This document shows positions 13,775 through 25,205 of a DNA stretch of 64,000 nucleotides, piece by piece; the first letter of the stretch is position 1, and the number at the start of each line of letters is the position of its first letter. Origin of the DNA: Capitella teleta. Taxonomy: Eukaryota; Annelida; Polychaeta; Capitellidae. The notes beneath the pieces were generated by a model. That model had not been told where the DNA came from, made no database searches, and was given only the letters and a program-made list of their open reading frames with translations. Made by a program: the position numbers and the translations under genes. Where the stretch lies: NCBI GenBank assembly GCA_000328365.1, contig KB308827.1:21697-85696 (forward strand), in the 5' to 3' direction.

Positions 13775-13813
13775 CTTCACCACTTTGGCAGTGGGTAGCT
13801 TGGAGCCCGTCAT
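13775..13813 (-). CDS. Candidate first exon 1a, MTGSKLPTAKVVK
   Basis: Thirteen codons run from an ATG to a GTATTT donor in phase 0, which matches the acceptor phase of the exon at 11721-11855. It is probably an alternative start of the CLC-7 transcript, giving a short N-terminus. It is short, so the call depends on the splice phase only. Confidence 0.4.
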
Positions 13814-14061
13814 GGCTTCTCACACCTCAATGTTGAACGATATCCTTCGATTCCTTTTATATAATCATCGATGCAACTTTTTGCCCCAATTGAAAGGTGA
13901 TTAGTATAAACTGAAGCATCATCGTGGCAGGTGATTACAAGACAAACACATCATTAATCTACAACGCTGACACGTAGGGCCAAAAAAAGAAGCATGTTGT
14001 ACCGCCACTACTACACGCAATTATCTCCTGAAGTTTATGTAAAGATTAAACAAGTACACAC

Positions 14062-14208
14062 CCTGACTTTGCTGCCTCTGCGCTCAGCTAACATGTGCGG
14101 AGGGATACCAGTCACACTGGCATCGCCAAACGAAGCGCTCTTCTTGAGGGACGCCTCTTCCTCAGGTAGACGCAGGTGCTCCTGACTGCCGCGTTCCGTC
14201 GACTCCAT
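14062..14208 (-). CDS. Candidate first exon 1b with TATA box upstream
   Basis: Forty-nine codons from ATG (14208) to a GTGTGT donor in phase 0. The peptide is charged and cytosolic-looking (HLRLPEEEASLKKSASFGDA, then RRGSKVR). An upstream in-frame Met at 14253 exists but lies across the TATA-like motif at 14243-14250, so the downstream Met is preferred. It is phase-compatible with 11721-11855, so 1a and 1b would be alternative first exons of one gene. It could also belong to an unrelated gene. Confidence 0.5.
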
Positions 14209-14242
14209 TGCTGTCTCATGTTCACCTTCTTCGTAATCCTCT

Positions 14243-14250
14243 CTTATATA
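14243..14250 (-). promoter_or_regulatory. TATA box (TATATAAG)
   Basis: The minus strand reads TATATAAG about 35-42 bp before the ATG at 14208. That would leave only a very short 5' UTR. Confidence 0.45.
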
Positions 14251-14259
14251 CACTCTTGT

Positions 14260-16505
14260 CCATCTCCTTGTTAATTATCAATACAACGCACAAGGGGGGG
14301 GGGGGTGATAAGGTGACTGACAGAAGTCCTATCATTTGATCAGCGTAGATGGTTTATCGACCGAGAGATGAGTGTCTGTGGCTCACATGTGCTTGTTTTA
14401 TTTTTCTCGTTTCAAGTGCGTTTCTCTTTACGTGTTCATTGTTTGAATATTTTTATTTGTGCGTGTATTATATTATTGTGTATGTGATTAAATATAATTA
14501 TATTGCGGCATTTAGCGGAATTCATGAAGCACAATTTCTCTTGTTAAAACTGTTCACTTCGTTATCAGTGATTGGTTGAGCTTCTCATTTTCACTCAGAC
14601 CAAAGCGACACATTGTGGATGAGGCAAGCAGCGTGTTGGGACCTTGCTCAAGTAGAGGGGCTTCAATTTCGTACCTTGCGAATCAATTTCATCATTTATT
14701 TCGAGAAATTTTTAAACAAAATTAAAATAGGAATCAGCTGACTTGTCTGTTTGTTTTATCCCCCATTCTCCACGCTAATTACATAATACAGGAAGAATGA
14801 AAGAAACCTCCCCCCCAAAAAAAAACAAAAAATAAATAAATAAAATAAAATAAAATAAAATAAAATAAAATAAATAAATAAATAAATAAATAATACAGGA
14901 GCAACTCAGTCATAAATGTAATATATTAAATTTCAGAATAGTGATAAAAACAATTACGCTCCCAACCCTCTTGAATGTCCGAATTGTGGAATATTTCAGC
15001 TTCAGTCTTCCTCTGCGGTCAGAATGTATAACTTCCATTTTAATCAGGGCTATTTGGCAATTGCGCTGATTATGCAATAACCTGATTTGCGAATTTAAGC
15101 ACAGTTTAGGATCGTCGTAATCAGTTTATCTTGCAGATTAAATCGACACCCTACTTGATTGCTTTGGGCAACTGAAGAACATCAATTTCTTAATTTGGTT
15201 GAATGAGTTTCTTTGATCGTCAGCCTATAAACGATGGAATTCGAGAGGTCATCATAAGGTCAACGAGATGGCTCACAGACAACGACCATGACAACATTTA
15301 GACTTTTGAAAAAAAAACGAAGATCGGTGTCTGTTAAGACACAAGTGAACTGAGGCTAAACAGACTCAAGTTGGGCACAAATAGAAATGCATTCTAAATA
15401 AAGAAAGATTAATGAACAATAGTTGTTTCAGAAATCATCCACAAGTGACGAAAGTCGTTAATTTTAATTAACCTCCTTGACAACTTAGAGATAAACCAAA
15501 TCCAAGTAAGGTACTCGAGAGGGATACATTGTGATGTGCTATTAATAACTCTTGCTCAATTGATGTTCTCTCACGCCGACCACTGTGCTGCTCCAGGATG
15601 CTCCATGCCAGGACGATGAGGACGGATAGCCACCAAAGAGTAATTTCAACATGTTGATGCTCTTGAGAAGCGGAGTTCAATTCTTGTCGCGAGAAGTTTC
15701 TACTTTTGACCTTGATTGCCGATTTCTCTGGAGTTGGCTGCAAATTGTTTCTTTCATTATCTTCATTTCTCGCTCGTTCAAAGGGCTTGTGTATGTTTAC
15801 ATGATTCTGTATTACTGTTCATATGAAGTATCTCTTTTTTTTTCTGTCCTTACTCATTACGCAAATGCAGCGATTCACAGAGTCGTATTTCACGAGATAG
15901 TGAATGCAATACATCGCCACATGCAGTTCATAAAGAGAGAGAGAGAGGATTTCCAGATGACCTCGGATCATTCCAGAAATTTCTCGATTATAAACACTCC
16001 TCCTCGACCGTTGAAATGCAACAGAGACAAAGACGCACAAAAAACTATTTTTATAGGAGTTGTGAGCTGCTCGACTATTGTACTAAGCTTGCTGGCCATC
16101 AGAGCAGCTTTCACGGTAGCTTGTTGTCATGACTTGCGATTGATATGAGCCATTTCTGATGTACGTCTGATATTCTGCACTGAAGCGACTTGCTCCTCTG
16201 AACTACATTACTTTCACTCATTCGTGAGTTGAATTTATTTAATCTGATTTAGAAAACACAATAGAAATTGTAAGAGGCAATTGGTTAGAATGCATGCGCA
16301 CGCATACACCCGCTTCAGCCAAAGGCCAACTGCACGTATCTGCACCTGAGCAGCGACGTGCACAGCCCAGTTAACTCCGTTGTGTAATCGTCTCCGCCGG
16401 TTTATTCTTGAAGCTAAGGACAGAATCGCCTCTTCCCCAGTAAATGTTATGCTTAGAAGTAAAACGCGGAAAATAGATCGACAGCCTAGCGCGCACTGCC
16501 AGCAC
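14260..16505. other. Intergenic, no recognised gene
   Basis: It contains a G run (about 14296-14305), an AAAT/AAAAT microsatellite (14826-14893), and open frames at 15468-15743 (minus) and 15651-16148 (plus, 165 codons). These have hydrophobic stretches but no family motif or splice support. I see no gene I can defend. Confidence 0.5.
14826..14893. repeat. AAAT/AAAAT microsatellite
   Basis: Alternating runs of AAAT and AAAAT units without coding content. Confidence 0.9.
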
Positions 16506-16805
16506 ACCAGCCCCAGGGTCGGAGGTTTCTACCAGCCCCAGGGTCGGAGGTTTCTACCAGCCCCAGGGTCGGAGGTTTCTACCAGCCCCAGGGTCGGAGG
16601 TTTCTACCAGCCCCAGGGTCGGAGGTTTCTACCAGCCCCAGGGTCGGAGGTTTCTACCAGCCCCAGGGTCGGAGGTTTCTTCCAGCCCCAGGGTCGGAGG
16701 TTTCTACCAGCCCCAGGGTCGGAGGTTTCTACCAGCCCCAGAGTCGGAGGTTTCTACCAGCCCCAGGGTCGGAGGTTTCTACCAGCCCCAGGGTCGGAGG
16801 TTTCT
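16506..16805. repeat. 25-bp minisatellite, 12 units
   Basis: Twelve near-perfect tandem units of 25 bp begin ACCAGCCCCAGGGTCGG; only two single-base variants are evident (near 16681 and 16742). It is much richer in G+C than its surroundings. Because 25 is not a multiple of 3, the plus-strand open frame through it cycles through three frames and gives an apparent 25-residue peptide repeat. I read that as a by-product rather than a protein. Confidence 0.95.
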
Positions 16806-17553
16806 GTTGTCACCTGCTGGACTTTGCTGATTCACATGTCTTTGCATTTTTATGAAGTACGGTTTCTACTTGTGATAATCTTGTTTTGTTTTTTGTTTTT
16901 TTTTTTGTTTGTTTTTGTTTTTGTTTTTTTAAGCTATTTGAAGTTGATCAAAAGTTGTGTAGCTGGATGAGAGAGAATTCATAAATATAAATATAAGATA
17001 CATATATAGCCCAAATATGCATAATATGTCTTATCGCACTTCACATGAGGTCATTTCAGTTCGATGAAATCCGGGAGCAAGCGTTGCTGGCATTCCTCGT
17101 TGAAGCATCCCCCTCAACGCTCAGGGTTCACTTCTTAGAATTTCTCAGCTGGAAAACAAAACAATAACATGATACCTGATAAATAGCACTGTGATGACGT
17201 TTGTATCGGTTCAATATGAATACACTCGCTACTGATTTGAAGTGTCTTCATTCGAGTGCTTTCATTCTCCAATCAATCAAATTTTTATGTATAGTACTAT
17301 ATGAATATAATTAAGTATCACTTATGATGACGGACGAGGTTGAATCTGCAATAGATATCAACACCAGCTCCTATTCTACCTGAGGAGACAGTTGCATGCA
17401 TCATCATTGCGAAGAAATGGTTACATTCATCGCTATATTATAATGTCATCAGCGAATTTGCTCTGATCGTGAGAATTATGAATACAAATTTATTTGTTAA
17501 TTAAATAGTCGAACTTATATTACATGTCCATGTATATTCATGGTTCCAATCTT

Positions 17554-17621
<68 letters not shown>

Positions 17622-18822
17622 TTCGCCAAAAATAACCGACCATTTGCGTACCTCACCCTTTCTATATCTCGAATACTTATTTAACTAGTTTCCAGAAGCC
17701 GTGTTTCATATTGTAGCATATTCGATGAGCTTGTCTTCATACCGTTCAGTGGAATCTGCTGTTTGACCAAGTGATATTTGGGCTTTATAATGACAGTTCT
17801 TCCTGCATCAGAGGTCGCAGATGCAAGTGCAAGTAAGGGTTGAATGAATTTGTTGCCAGGTCATAGAATCATAGAGCAGATTGTCCCCGCTTCGCCATCT
17901 CGGTTCAACTGATAAGGAAGGCGTATTTTCATCAATGGCTATTACTTTGTGAGCAATCGTGATCCGAAAGACCAGAGAACTGAGAGTGAAGGATTCCAGG
18001 AAAACACGAGTTGCACTCGATGAACTCCCTAAACGGAGGTAAGTGTTCCTTAGCGCCGTGCGGTTCCTCTTCTATCGTTTTGTGCTGACCACCGATGACC
18101 CCATATCGCCTATGCACCTGTCTGATTTAGTTCATTTCAACAGCTGATCGAGACGGCTTTTTCCTGTGGATCAATTACGAAGATATTGGTGCTGAATTTT
18201 TTTTTGACAACAAAGCTGGCAATTATTTCCTCGTTGCCAGATTGAGGGATTTCCGTACGTCATAGGGGTGACTCTTTCGCGGCGCAGAAGCAATGGATAA
18301 CCAGCCTATGTTGTTAGCTGCTTATTCACTCCTTGTAAATCCTAAATCTGCCCGCATCGGAGCAGTGCTGAGCCTTGGATCCATTTGTTCCAATATCGCA
18401 GCACTCGCTCGACTTGTGCTTCGTCACGACAGACATTCATGCCGAGTGCTACACAATTATATTTCTAAAAGTAAAAAAATAAATAAAAAAATAAAACAAG
18501 CCTAAAAAAAAAGCCCCAAGGATATAATTAAAAATAAGTAAAAATGAAGTGAAAGATGTCATTTGCACAAACACCATAAAGTGTAGTGCATTTGGACACA
18601 TGACTTTTCAGCCACACCGAGTCACATTCAATCCCGCACCAGGAGCCACCTTTGCCTAACAATCCCCGTTGAAACAGCAATGGATTAAACTGGAAAAACA
18701 ATCCACATGTCCGATGCCAGCCACCTTACAAAGCTGATGAAATTGCGCATTATGATTGCATTGGGGCGCCTTTTATGCAGTGCGTGTTATTAGAAAGGAC
18801 ATCGTTCTAAACGTCAACACTT
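16806..18822. other. Intergenic, microsatellite-bearing
   Basis: T/G-rich simple sequence (about 16885-16930) and a CT repeat (17553-17617). No coding exon recognised. Confidence 0.5.
17553..17617. repeat. (CT)n microsatellite
   Basis: About 32 uninterrupted CT dinucleotides. Confidence 0.95.
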
Positions 18823-19875
18823 TTATAATTGAGGAGCAAACAAAATGATGGTGTCCATCACAGCAACCACGAGCGCCAGCCGGAAGAACAGGCGGCCAAT
18901 GACCCTGGCAGCTGCCTTCCATTCCGCTTGAATCGCCTTCGTCTCGTCGTTCGATGTCAGATAGGAATGCAGATGAATTATGTTGGCGTTTATGCTTCCC
19001 AGTCGCTGCTCTTCTGTGTCGTTTGGGGTTCCTACTTTGTCATCCAATTCCAGATCGGTTGCTATGACATCACGCATGTTCTCGATTACTTCCGTTTCCG
19101 GTGGCACATGAAGACGCGTATCTTTAGGGATGTATGAGCGAAACATTTGAAGAAGAAGAAGATACGTAGGTAATTTGGGAGACGATTATTTTGCTCCCGT
19201 GTGGTGGAAAAACAGAACAGCGATGCTGACTGCCGTCGACGCGGTTGAGATGAACATCACCATGACAACAATGATGAATACGGTTCAGTGCCAAGCAGAG
19301 GGTATACTCACTCAACACTGGGGTGGCGTCTGAAGTTGTCGGTGGGCTCTCGGCGATCATTATCTGGTAGACTGAGAAGGCAAGGATGATAGTCACCCCC
19401 AGACCGACCTTCTCTCCAGAGTCTGGTGGCAAGCAGAAGGAGATGAGGGTCATGAAAACCAGCATGACGCAGGGCAAGATGACTGAGATGAGGTAGTAGC
19501 CAGTCTTTCGCTTCATCTCAATGATGAAGGTCACTCGTGAGTAAAACCTGTTCATGTGCACTATCTTGTAGAATGTAGTTTCTTCACTTTTTAGTAGGTT
19601 AAATCCAGACTGCAGTTCGTGTCAACGATGGCTTTGAATGACCATGTTATTTGACCGTTACTCGTGACCAGGACTTGGAAATCCTCCCTGAATTCGGTTC
19701 GTGTGAATGTCGAGGCACTGTAAAATATGTTATTGGGACCCATGCTTCCGAGAAATGGATCTTACCTGTTTGAAAGTCCAAAGTCCGGGAGCCAGACATC
19801 ATCGGCTTTGTAGATGATGTAGTCAATGCCTCAGTAACTGATCGGGTTCCAAGTTAGGAAATCATCATTGCAATA
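18823..19875 (-). pseudogene. Nicotinic acetylcholine receptor-like subunit, pseudogene
   Basis: Family marks are clear: DDFLTWNP and DDVWLPD (ligand-binding domain, 19766-19875); TSNGQITWSFKAIV and CSLDLTY, the first half of the Cys-loop (19591-19717); then KRKTGYYLISVILPCVM (M1), PPDSGEKVGLGVTIIL (M2), an M3-like helix, a cytoplasmic loop and M4 ending in IILFAPQL. It is broken: a TGA in the binding domain (19831-19833); a TAA right after CSLDLTY with the rest of the Cys-loop and loop C missing; a frame change at the start of M3 near 19283; and a TAA just after M3 (19186-19188). No signal-peptide exon is visible upstream. The CLC and other genes nearby read cleanly, so poor sequence quality is an unlikely general explanation. 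Confidence 0.85.
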
Positions 19876-21006
19876 CTAGGAATCATAAATGCCATTGCGA
19901 AGCATGATTTTATAGGTGAACATAATAAATGAATAATAATCATCATCATCGTCATCATAAAGGAAGGGTTTACTGAAGAAGAGTATAATTATTATACACA
20001 AAGCATAAGTGAAGTTTGTCACGAACTGCCGTGACCAGTTAGAAATGCCGAATATACATTCGCTGAAATAGTTGCATTGCATTATTTGCAAGTCCATTTT
20101 GGTGCAAGATCACAAGCTGTTTAAGTATTGGCTGCTATTAAAAACGCATTTATTTCATAATTATTTTCTTACCTGATGTTTACATGTTCCCCCTTTTTAT
20201 TTTCAAATTGTATTAGCGTTCTGAGCATTTTTATGGTAGCGACGCTTTATAAAATAAATTTTCATTTTCATTTCATTTTCATTTTCATTATTGCACGAGT
20301 CTCAGTGGCATTATTGGATAACAAATCAAAGGATAAATTAACCCCCAGCCCCTTATAAAAATAAATATTGATGAACAGCGTCCAATATACATGTATTTAA
20401 CTTTTACAAATACATATCAAAATTATAGACCACTCGGTTATAATTCCGCACCAACGCAGAACTTATATCATTTGTGGTTAACCCTGGCTGTTTATCACAC
20501 AGTGCAGATCATGCAATTATGTTTCTCGGAGCAGGGTTGGACCGTGTGGCGCATCTCATTCGGCTGATGCGGCCGCAAGAAACTCGGGACTGTGGCCGAA
20601 AACACAATATTAGAATCATGTTGTTCTGTTTTGTGAATAATTGAATTTTGATTAATAATTGTCGAAATGTCGAATGTTCACCATATCATAAATGCTGGGT
20701 ATTACGAATTCAACCATGACATCCATCTTTTTACTGTAGTTATTTCTGCAGTATTTGGCGCTTAGTGGAAAAATATGGCTGCAATGTAATGTATATTATG
20801 ATTTTTAAAATTTTCGAATTGAATTGAAGTAATCAACTTTAATTGAATATATCTGTTACATGCGAAATGTAATGGAAATCAGTCATTTAAAATACAATTT
20901 TAATTCGTTGCCTTCTTTATTAAATCAATTTATTCTCTAACTGACCCTCACGTCTCTATGGTGATCTATACAATGTTTCGTTTTTGTCGTTTTGTCGAAA
21001 GTTTTC
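19876..21006. other. Intergenic, AT-rich
   Basis: No exon recognised. It may once have held the missing 5' exons of the receptor pseudogene. A TTTCA/TTTTCA-type simple stretch lies at about 20262-20288. Confidence 0.5.
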
Positions 21007-21594
21007 TTATTTACAGCTCAGCTCTTGGTACGTGAAATTAGCACGAGGAACGATATTTCCAGAATCGGTTTCACTGTTGTTCGAGTTGCATTGGCAACCG
21101 TTTGCCGTGGTCCTCAATCTGAACACCAGCGAGAGGCAGAGTGGCACTGATTCACACAACTGCTGGCACTCCAGAAGCGACCCCACGTTGTTCTTCCTGA
21201 CCAGCTTGCTTTTAATAATGGTAGTTTCATTGAAGGAGTCAGACCACGTGACTGTATTCAACCCTGTAAATTTAAATTATAATTCTGAAATCGCTTAACA
21301 AATACTCACAGCTCACTCGCGTTTTCTCCAAATACAGAGCGCCAGTCTGTTGGACGAGAAAGGCTGACATGGGGAACTTGAACAACGTGCATTTTGAAGC
21401 CTCAAACACAATCGAAGCACAACAGCGTGTCTTCTGAAGATTGACTTGCAGTCTGGCACTGCCAAAGACGATAACCAGGAAGCAACTGCTCGGTCGCTGT
21501 GCGATTTGAAATGCGCTTTCTGGCACCACGAAAAGCACGCGCCGATGAGGACACACAGAGCTAACATCCAGAACGACAACTTCTTAGTGTCCAT
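21007..21594 (-). CDS. Secreted PAN/apple-like cysteine protein
   Basis: Three exons join in phase: 21527-21594, 21310-21458, 21007-21263, giving 157 residues. Met at 21594 starts a classical signal peptide (LSFWMLALCVLIGACFS). The middle exon carries RCCASIVFEASKCTLF and the last exon LLECQQLCESVPLCLSLVF...NGCQC. These resemble the paired-cysteine core of PAN/apple domains, which bind proteins or carbohydrates outside the cell. The first intron is only 68 bp and its donor is G|GTGCC, so it is inferred mainly because it alone joins the signal peptide in phase to the cysteine-rich frame. No transmembrane segment follows. Domain class is inferred from cysteine spacing. Confidence 0.65.
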
Positions 21595-23416
21595 CTCTCA
21601 TCTGATGTGAATGATCCTCTCTGTCGAATCGAACACTCCGTGGATAAGAATCAGGAACTGAATCGATAACTCATAATTATTGAAATATGTGCGGAAAGCA
21701 AAAAATTACATTCTTCTCATTTATTCACATTTGCGGGGCAGACGAATAGATGCATTGCAACTGTGTTTCACGCCAACTCACTAAATCGAAAATTATTTTG
21801 AATGGCAAAAAAGGTTAATGAAATTGTTCGTCTTTTATTGAGCTCATAATGAACTCATTAGATCATGGCACAGAAATGAATGGAGCTGATCCTGAAATTA
21901 ACGTATCAATGGAAATCTCAGTGGATATATGCCACTGTATATAACTATAAATAGTCCAGTCAAATTACACGAGATAATGCGTATTGGTGTTGGTGATTAT
22001 AAATTACTTGGTGTAATTGTCCAAATGCCTTTACAATTTTTCATCCAAATGCGATATATTTTAGGCCAAAATACAAACGACCATTAGGCGTATGCCTCAG
22101 GCGCAATGTTCAGCGCAAAGTTCATTATGCATATCTTACCCGAAGCCTTCTGGAGCGCGGAGTTGTTCCAAAAGTCCCAAACCGCCGAATCGGATAGTGT
22201 ATCAACCACGCAACAAATGCGCCAACGAGCAGAAAATGAGAGGTCAACCGTGGATTGACCCCGTTCTCCATGGATGCCTAAACGAAACAGCAAACTGAGA
22301 CGACTGACGACAAATCCGGAGAGTAAAGTATTATGACTGGTTTAAGACAGCCATGTTTACGGATAATGTGCAAGTGACCAATATCTGCAGAGAAAGTGAT
22401 GATATCGGCTTAGGTAGGGGAGAGAGGGTTCCTGTTGCCCATGGGAGATTCCAAATCTGGGGAGATCCGACTATTACAGCAAAATAATGCTCACTCACAC
22501 CTGGTCATCGCAGACCTCTTGTAGAATGAAAATGAACTCACGGCGTTGTCATCGTTGCACATCCTTCAGTTTGTCACTAAATGAACATTTACGTGATTAA
22601 CTTGAGTCAGTAATTCCTCACTGCCTCCTGTATCTCCACAATCACATTCCACGAAAAATTTGGTCCAAAAATCCTCTCGTGTGAGCCAGAGTACAGGGAA
22701 TAATTGAACATGGACATCGAAGATCTTTATTTTGACCCCATGCCAATTGTTCCTGCAAATAAACCAGGTTAAGTGAATTTATATTCTTTAAAATTTCAGG
22801 AATATGTACGAAATTGGTTTAACTTAATTATTATTAATTATTAAGTATCTATGCAATGCAAACCATGAATGTAGCTAGTATGGTGTTGGTGTTATGAGCC
22901 CGAATCATCTTTTTAGGTAATGTTTTGCTGGAAAGTAATAAATAAAACAATTAATGGATGGATTGCGGTAAAACTTTGAATGCATTGATTTCAATAAAAC
23001 TTGGCACATACATGCAAATGAATATGAAAATGTATTGGCCATTTGAATGTATTCGATCATTTGGGCTCGGATACCGCCGTATTTAAAGCAAACAATGAAA
23101 TGAATTTGAATATGATATGATTAATGAAATGATAATCAAGATGATAATATTTATGTCCCATGTCATACTTCTTTCTTTTTTTTTCACTATTTTTGTTTTC
23201 TTTCCCTGCATGGATATCACAAATGAAGCCATTGCGAACTGAAATATGCATTAAACCTTAACCAGTCATCAAATCGTTACCATCAAAGATTGTTTGCACA
23301 TAAGTTCAAGACATTAATGACTTATTTATTTAGACTTTGCTTTATTCAAGCGTAACATGAAGTTGAATGTTTGCTCAACAACAAGTTCCCAGTAAAACAT
23401 TCGTTGGGAGGTTCTC
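21595..23416. other. Intergenic, no recognised gene
   Basis: Only short open frames without family signals. AT-rich. Confidence 0.5.
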
Positions 23417-23838
23417 TCAGTGTTCTTTGGACTTTGCACAAACACCTTTTTCAGCGCACTGATCAAGACACGGCTTTTTTCCATACAAATGAGTCTTGTT
23501 GTACCTTGCCCAGAGGACGTCGAGGCAACCTTCTACGCACCCCATCTCCACACAGACGGTCTTCTTGCTTGCGGTCTGGTCCTCGCCTTCGACGGGAGGG
23601 CATCCGTTCGGCTCCGTGCATATTCCAAGCATACAGGAGTAGCTAATACTCACCCCGGACTTGGCTCTTGACGCTGCTACGCATGCGTGGTAGCAATCGT
23701 GGTCCAGACAATACTGCCTGAATTTTTCAGCGGTTGCATTTGACAAAAGAACTGGCAAGAGCAGGAGATAAACTATTGCCTGAAACAGTCTGGGATTAGT
23801 TTTGAATCTCGGAATCTGTGTCAGCTTACCTTGTGCAT
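23417..23838 (-). CDS. Small secreted protein with two six-cysteine modules
   Basis: Two exons: a 9-nt first coding exon (23830-23838, MHK) and 23417-23779, giving 123 residues. The signal peptide is MHKAIVYLLLLPVLLSNATA. The mature part has 12 cysteines in two similar halves: C-x4-C-x3-C-x15-C-x4-C-x5-C, then C-x4-C-x3-C-x18-C-x3-C-x5-C. An NKT glycosylation site lies in the second half. I do not recognise the family; the duplicated module suggests an extracellular disulfide-rich protein. An apparent GTGAGT after the first half is read through, because the frame stays open across it and no acceptor at a normal distance exists. A TATA box sits about 50 bp upstream of the ATG. Confidence 0.8.
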
Positions 23839-23884
23839 GCTGCTTTCACTAGATTCAATGGTGGGGTTCAGCAATGGCAGTTAC

Positions 23885-23893
23885 ATTATATAA
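23885..23893 (-). promoter_or_regulatory. TATA box (TTATATAAT)
   Basis: Minus-strand TTATATAAT, 47-55 bp before the start codon at 23838. It is well placed for the twelve-cysteine gene. Confidence 0.6.
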
Positions 23894-25078
23894 CCCTTTG
23901 AGGCTTAGTAATAGTCACAATTCGCATTACGTATTTCGATTGTTTGCTGCGAATAGTTTTGCAGAATTGAATATATAACTAATAATAAAATCAGAATCGG
24001 CAATGCAATTTCTAATAGATTGCTGAAAATTCTGAGAAATATTAACCAAAATGCAATACAAATCGGACAATAAGCTTAATCACCAAAAGCATTGCCTCGA
24101 TTGATTTTCTTTATTACTTAAGCCCTATGCCACCTGCATATTTTATTGTTCTAGAGTGATCACCGTTCGTTATTATTTTATTCCTCAGAAAAATCAGCTT
24201 TGAGGTAATTCAGAATAAATTATTGCATCACATTTTTATCCTGGTGAACTGAATTAATGACCATTTTTTTCAGTTGATAGATGATTTTCCCCATTGTTTG
24301 TGCCAACCTGTGTTTAGTCCAGCATTTCTGGATTTCCTATGTTAAATGGAACCTGGTCTGACCACAGCCCAATCACTGACATTTTGCATCTTCAAAACGT
24401 TGAAGACAGGCAGCCCTGATAGACAAACTCAAGCTCAACAGTGTCAAACCTTTGACGAAACAAAAACGCGAAGCTATTTTTCCTCTAACATCCGGGATAA
24501 AATTAAAACACCGATCGTCAATCTTGAGTGAGTCACAACCACGATTAATTGTGTTTTTTTTTTTTTTTTTTTCAATTCATTGTTTTAGAATGCATTGGAT
24601 TATTCCTCAACTATTTATACACTGCTTTTAATGCTCTGTTTCCACAAATAGAATATAAATCGCTTTTGTTTAGTACTTCTTAGTTCGTGATCATATCGGT
24701 GGATACATAAATGTGCATCGATGACGTAAGATAGAACGTTGCATGATTTCAAACGACGATGATCAATGTTTTAGCTATTTGTCAGTTGCAAGATGGATTG
24801 GAAATGGTGCTAATGAAAATGAAATTAATGATAATATGAATCATGCATTTAATGGAAGTGATTGCAACATTTTAAGCATTTTGAAAATTTGAAGTGAGCA
24901 GAGTAAGAAAGTATAAGTATGTGAGTAAAACAGACTCTCCATATGTCAAAGCATTCACAATTACAGTTGAATTCTGAGTCTTCATAAGACTTAGAACTTC
25001 TAAATCTATCAGAGGCTTAACACATTTTGTTAATAGAGTGGAATGCTGTCCTATTATTTGGATACTTACGAGCTATCG
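23894..25078. other. Intergenic, no recognised gene
   Basis: AT-rich with a T run (about 24553-24572). One short plus frame near 24350 reads WSDHSPITDIL, reminiscent of a LINE endonuclease end, but it is too short to call. Confidence 0.45.
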
Positions 25079-25205
25079 GAACAGTACACCGCTATTTGCA
25101 AAAGGTGGGTGATCAATGACTCCTTTTCAGGTGTATTGGGTTCGACCGATCTCAGATTTGCTGATCGAAGCGATTACTATTGTTGAAAACAACGCAACTT
25201 CCTCA
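25079..25205 (+). pseudogene. Stray inverted copy of aquaporin exon 5
   Basis: The plus strand reads intron-like sequence, an AG acceptor and then QVYWVRPISDLLIEAITIVEN. This mirrors the last membrane-helix exon of the aquaporin gene (27809-27923, minus) including about 40 bp of its upstream intron. A few codons in the middle are lost and the copy ends without its donor. It is a partial, inverted duplication lying 2.5 kb from the parent exon and is not a functional exon by itself. Confidence 0.85.

Noticed and set aside
15651-16148. Plus open frame of 165 codons
   Set aside because: It has hydrophobic patches but no domain, homologous motif or exon boundaries; it overlaps an equally plain minus frame.
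16380-16970. Plus open frame of 196 codons across the 25-bp array
   Set aside because: The frame depends on the minisatellite period; flanks show no coding signal or splice support.
24346-24531. Plus frame with a possible LINE-endonuclease phrase (SDHSPITDIL)
   Set aside because: Too short and isolated to separate from chance.
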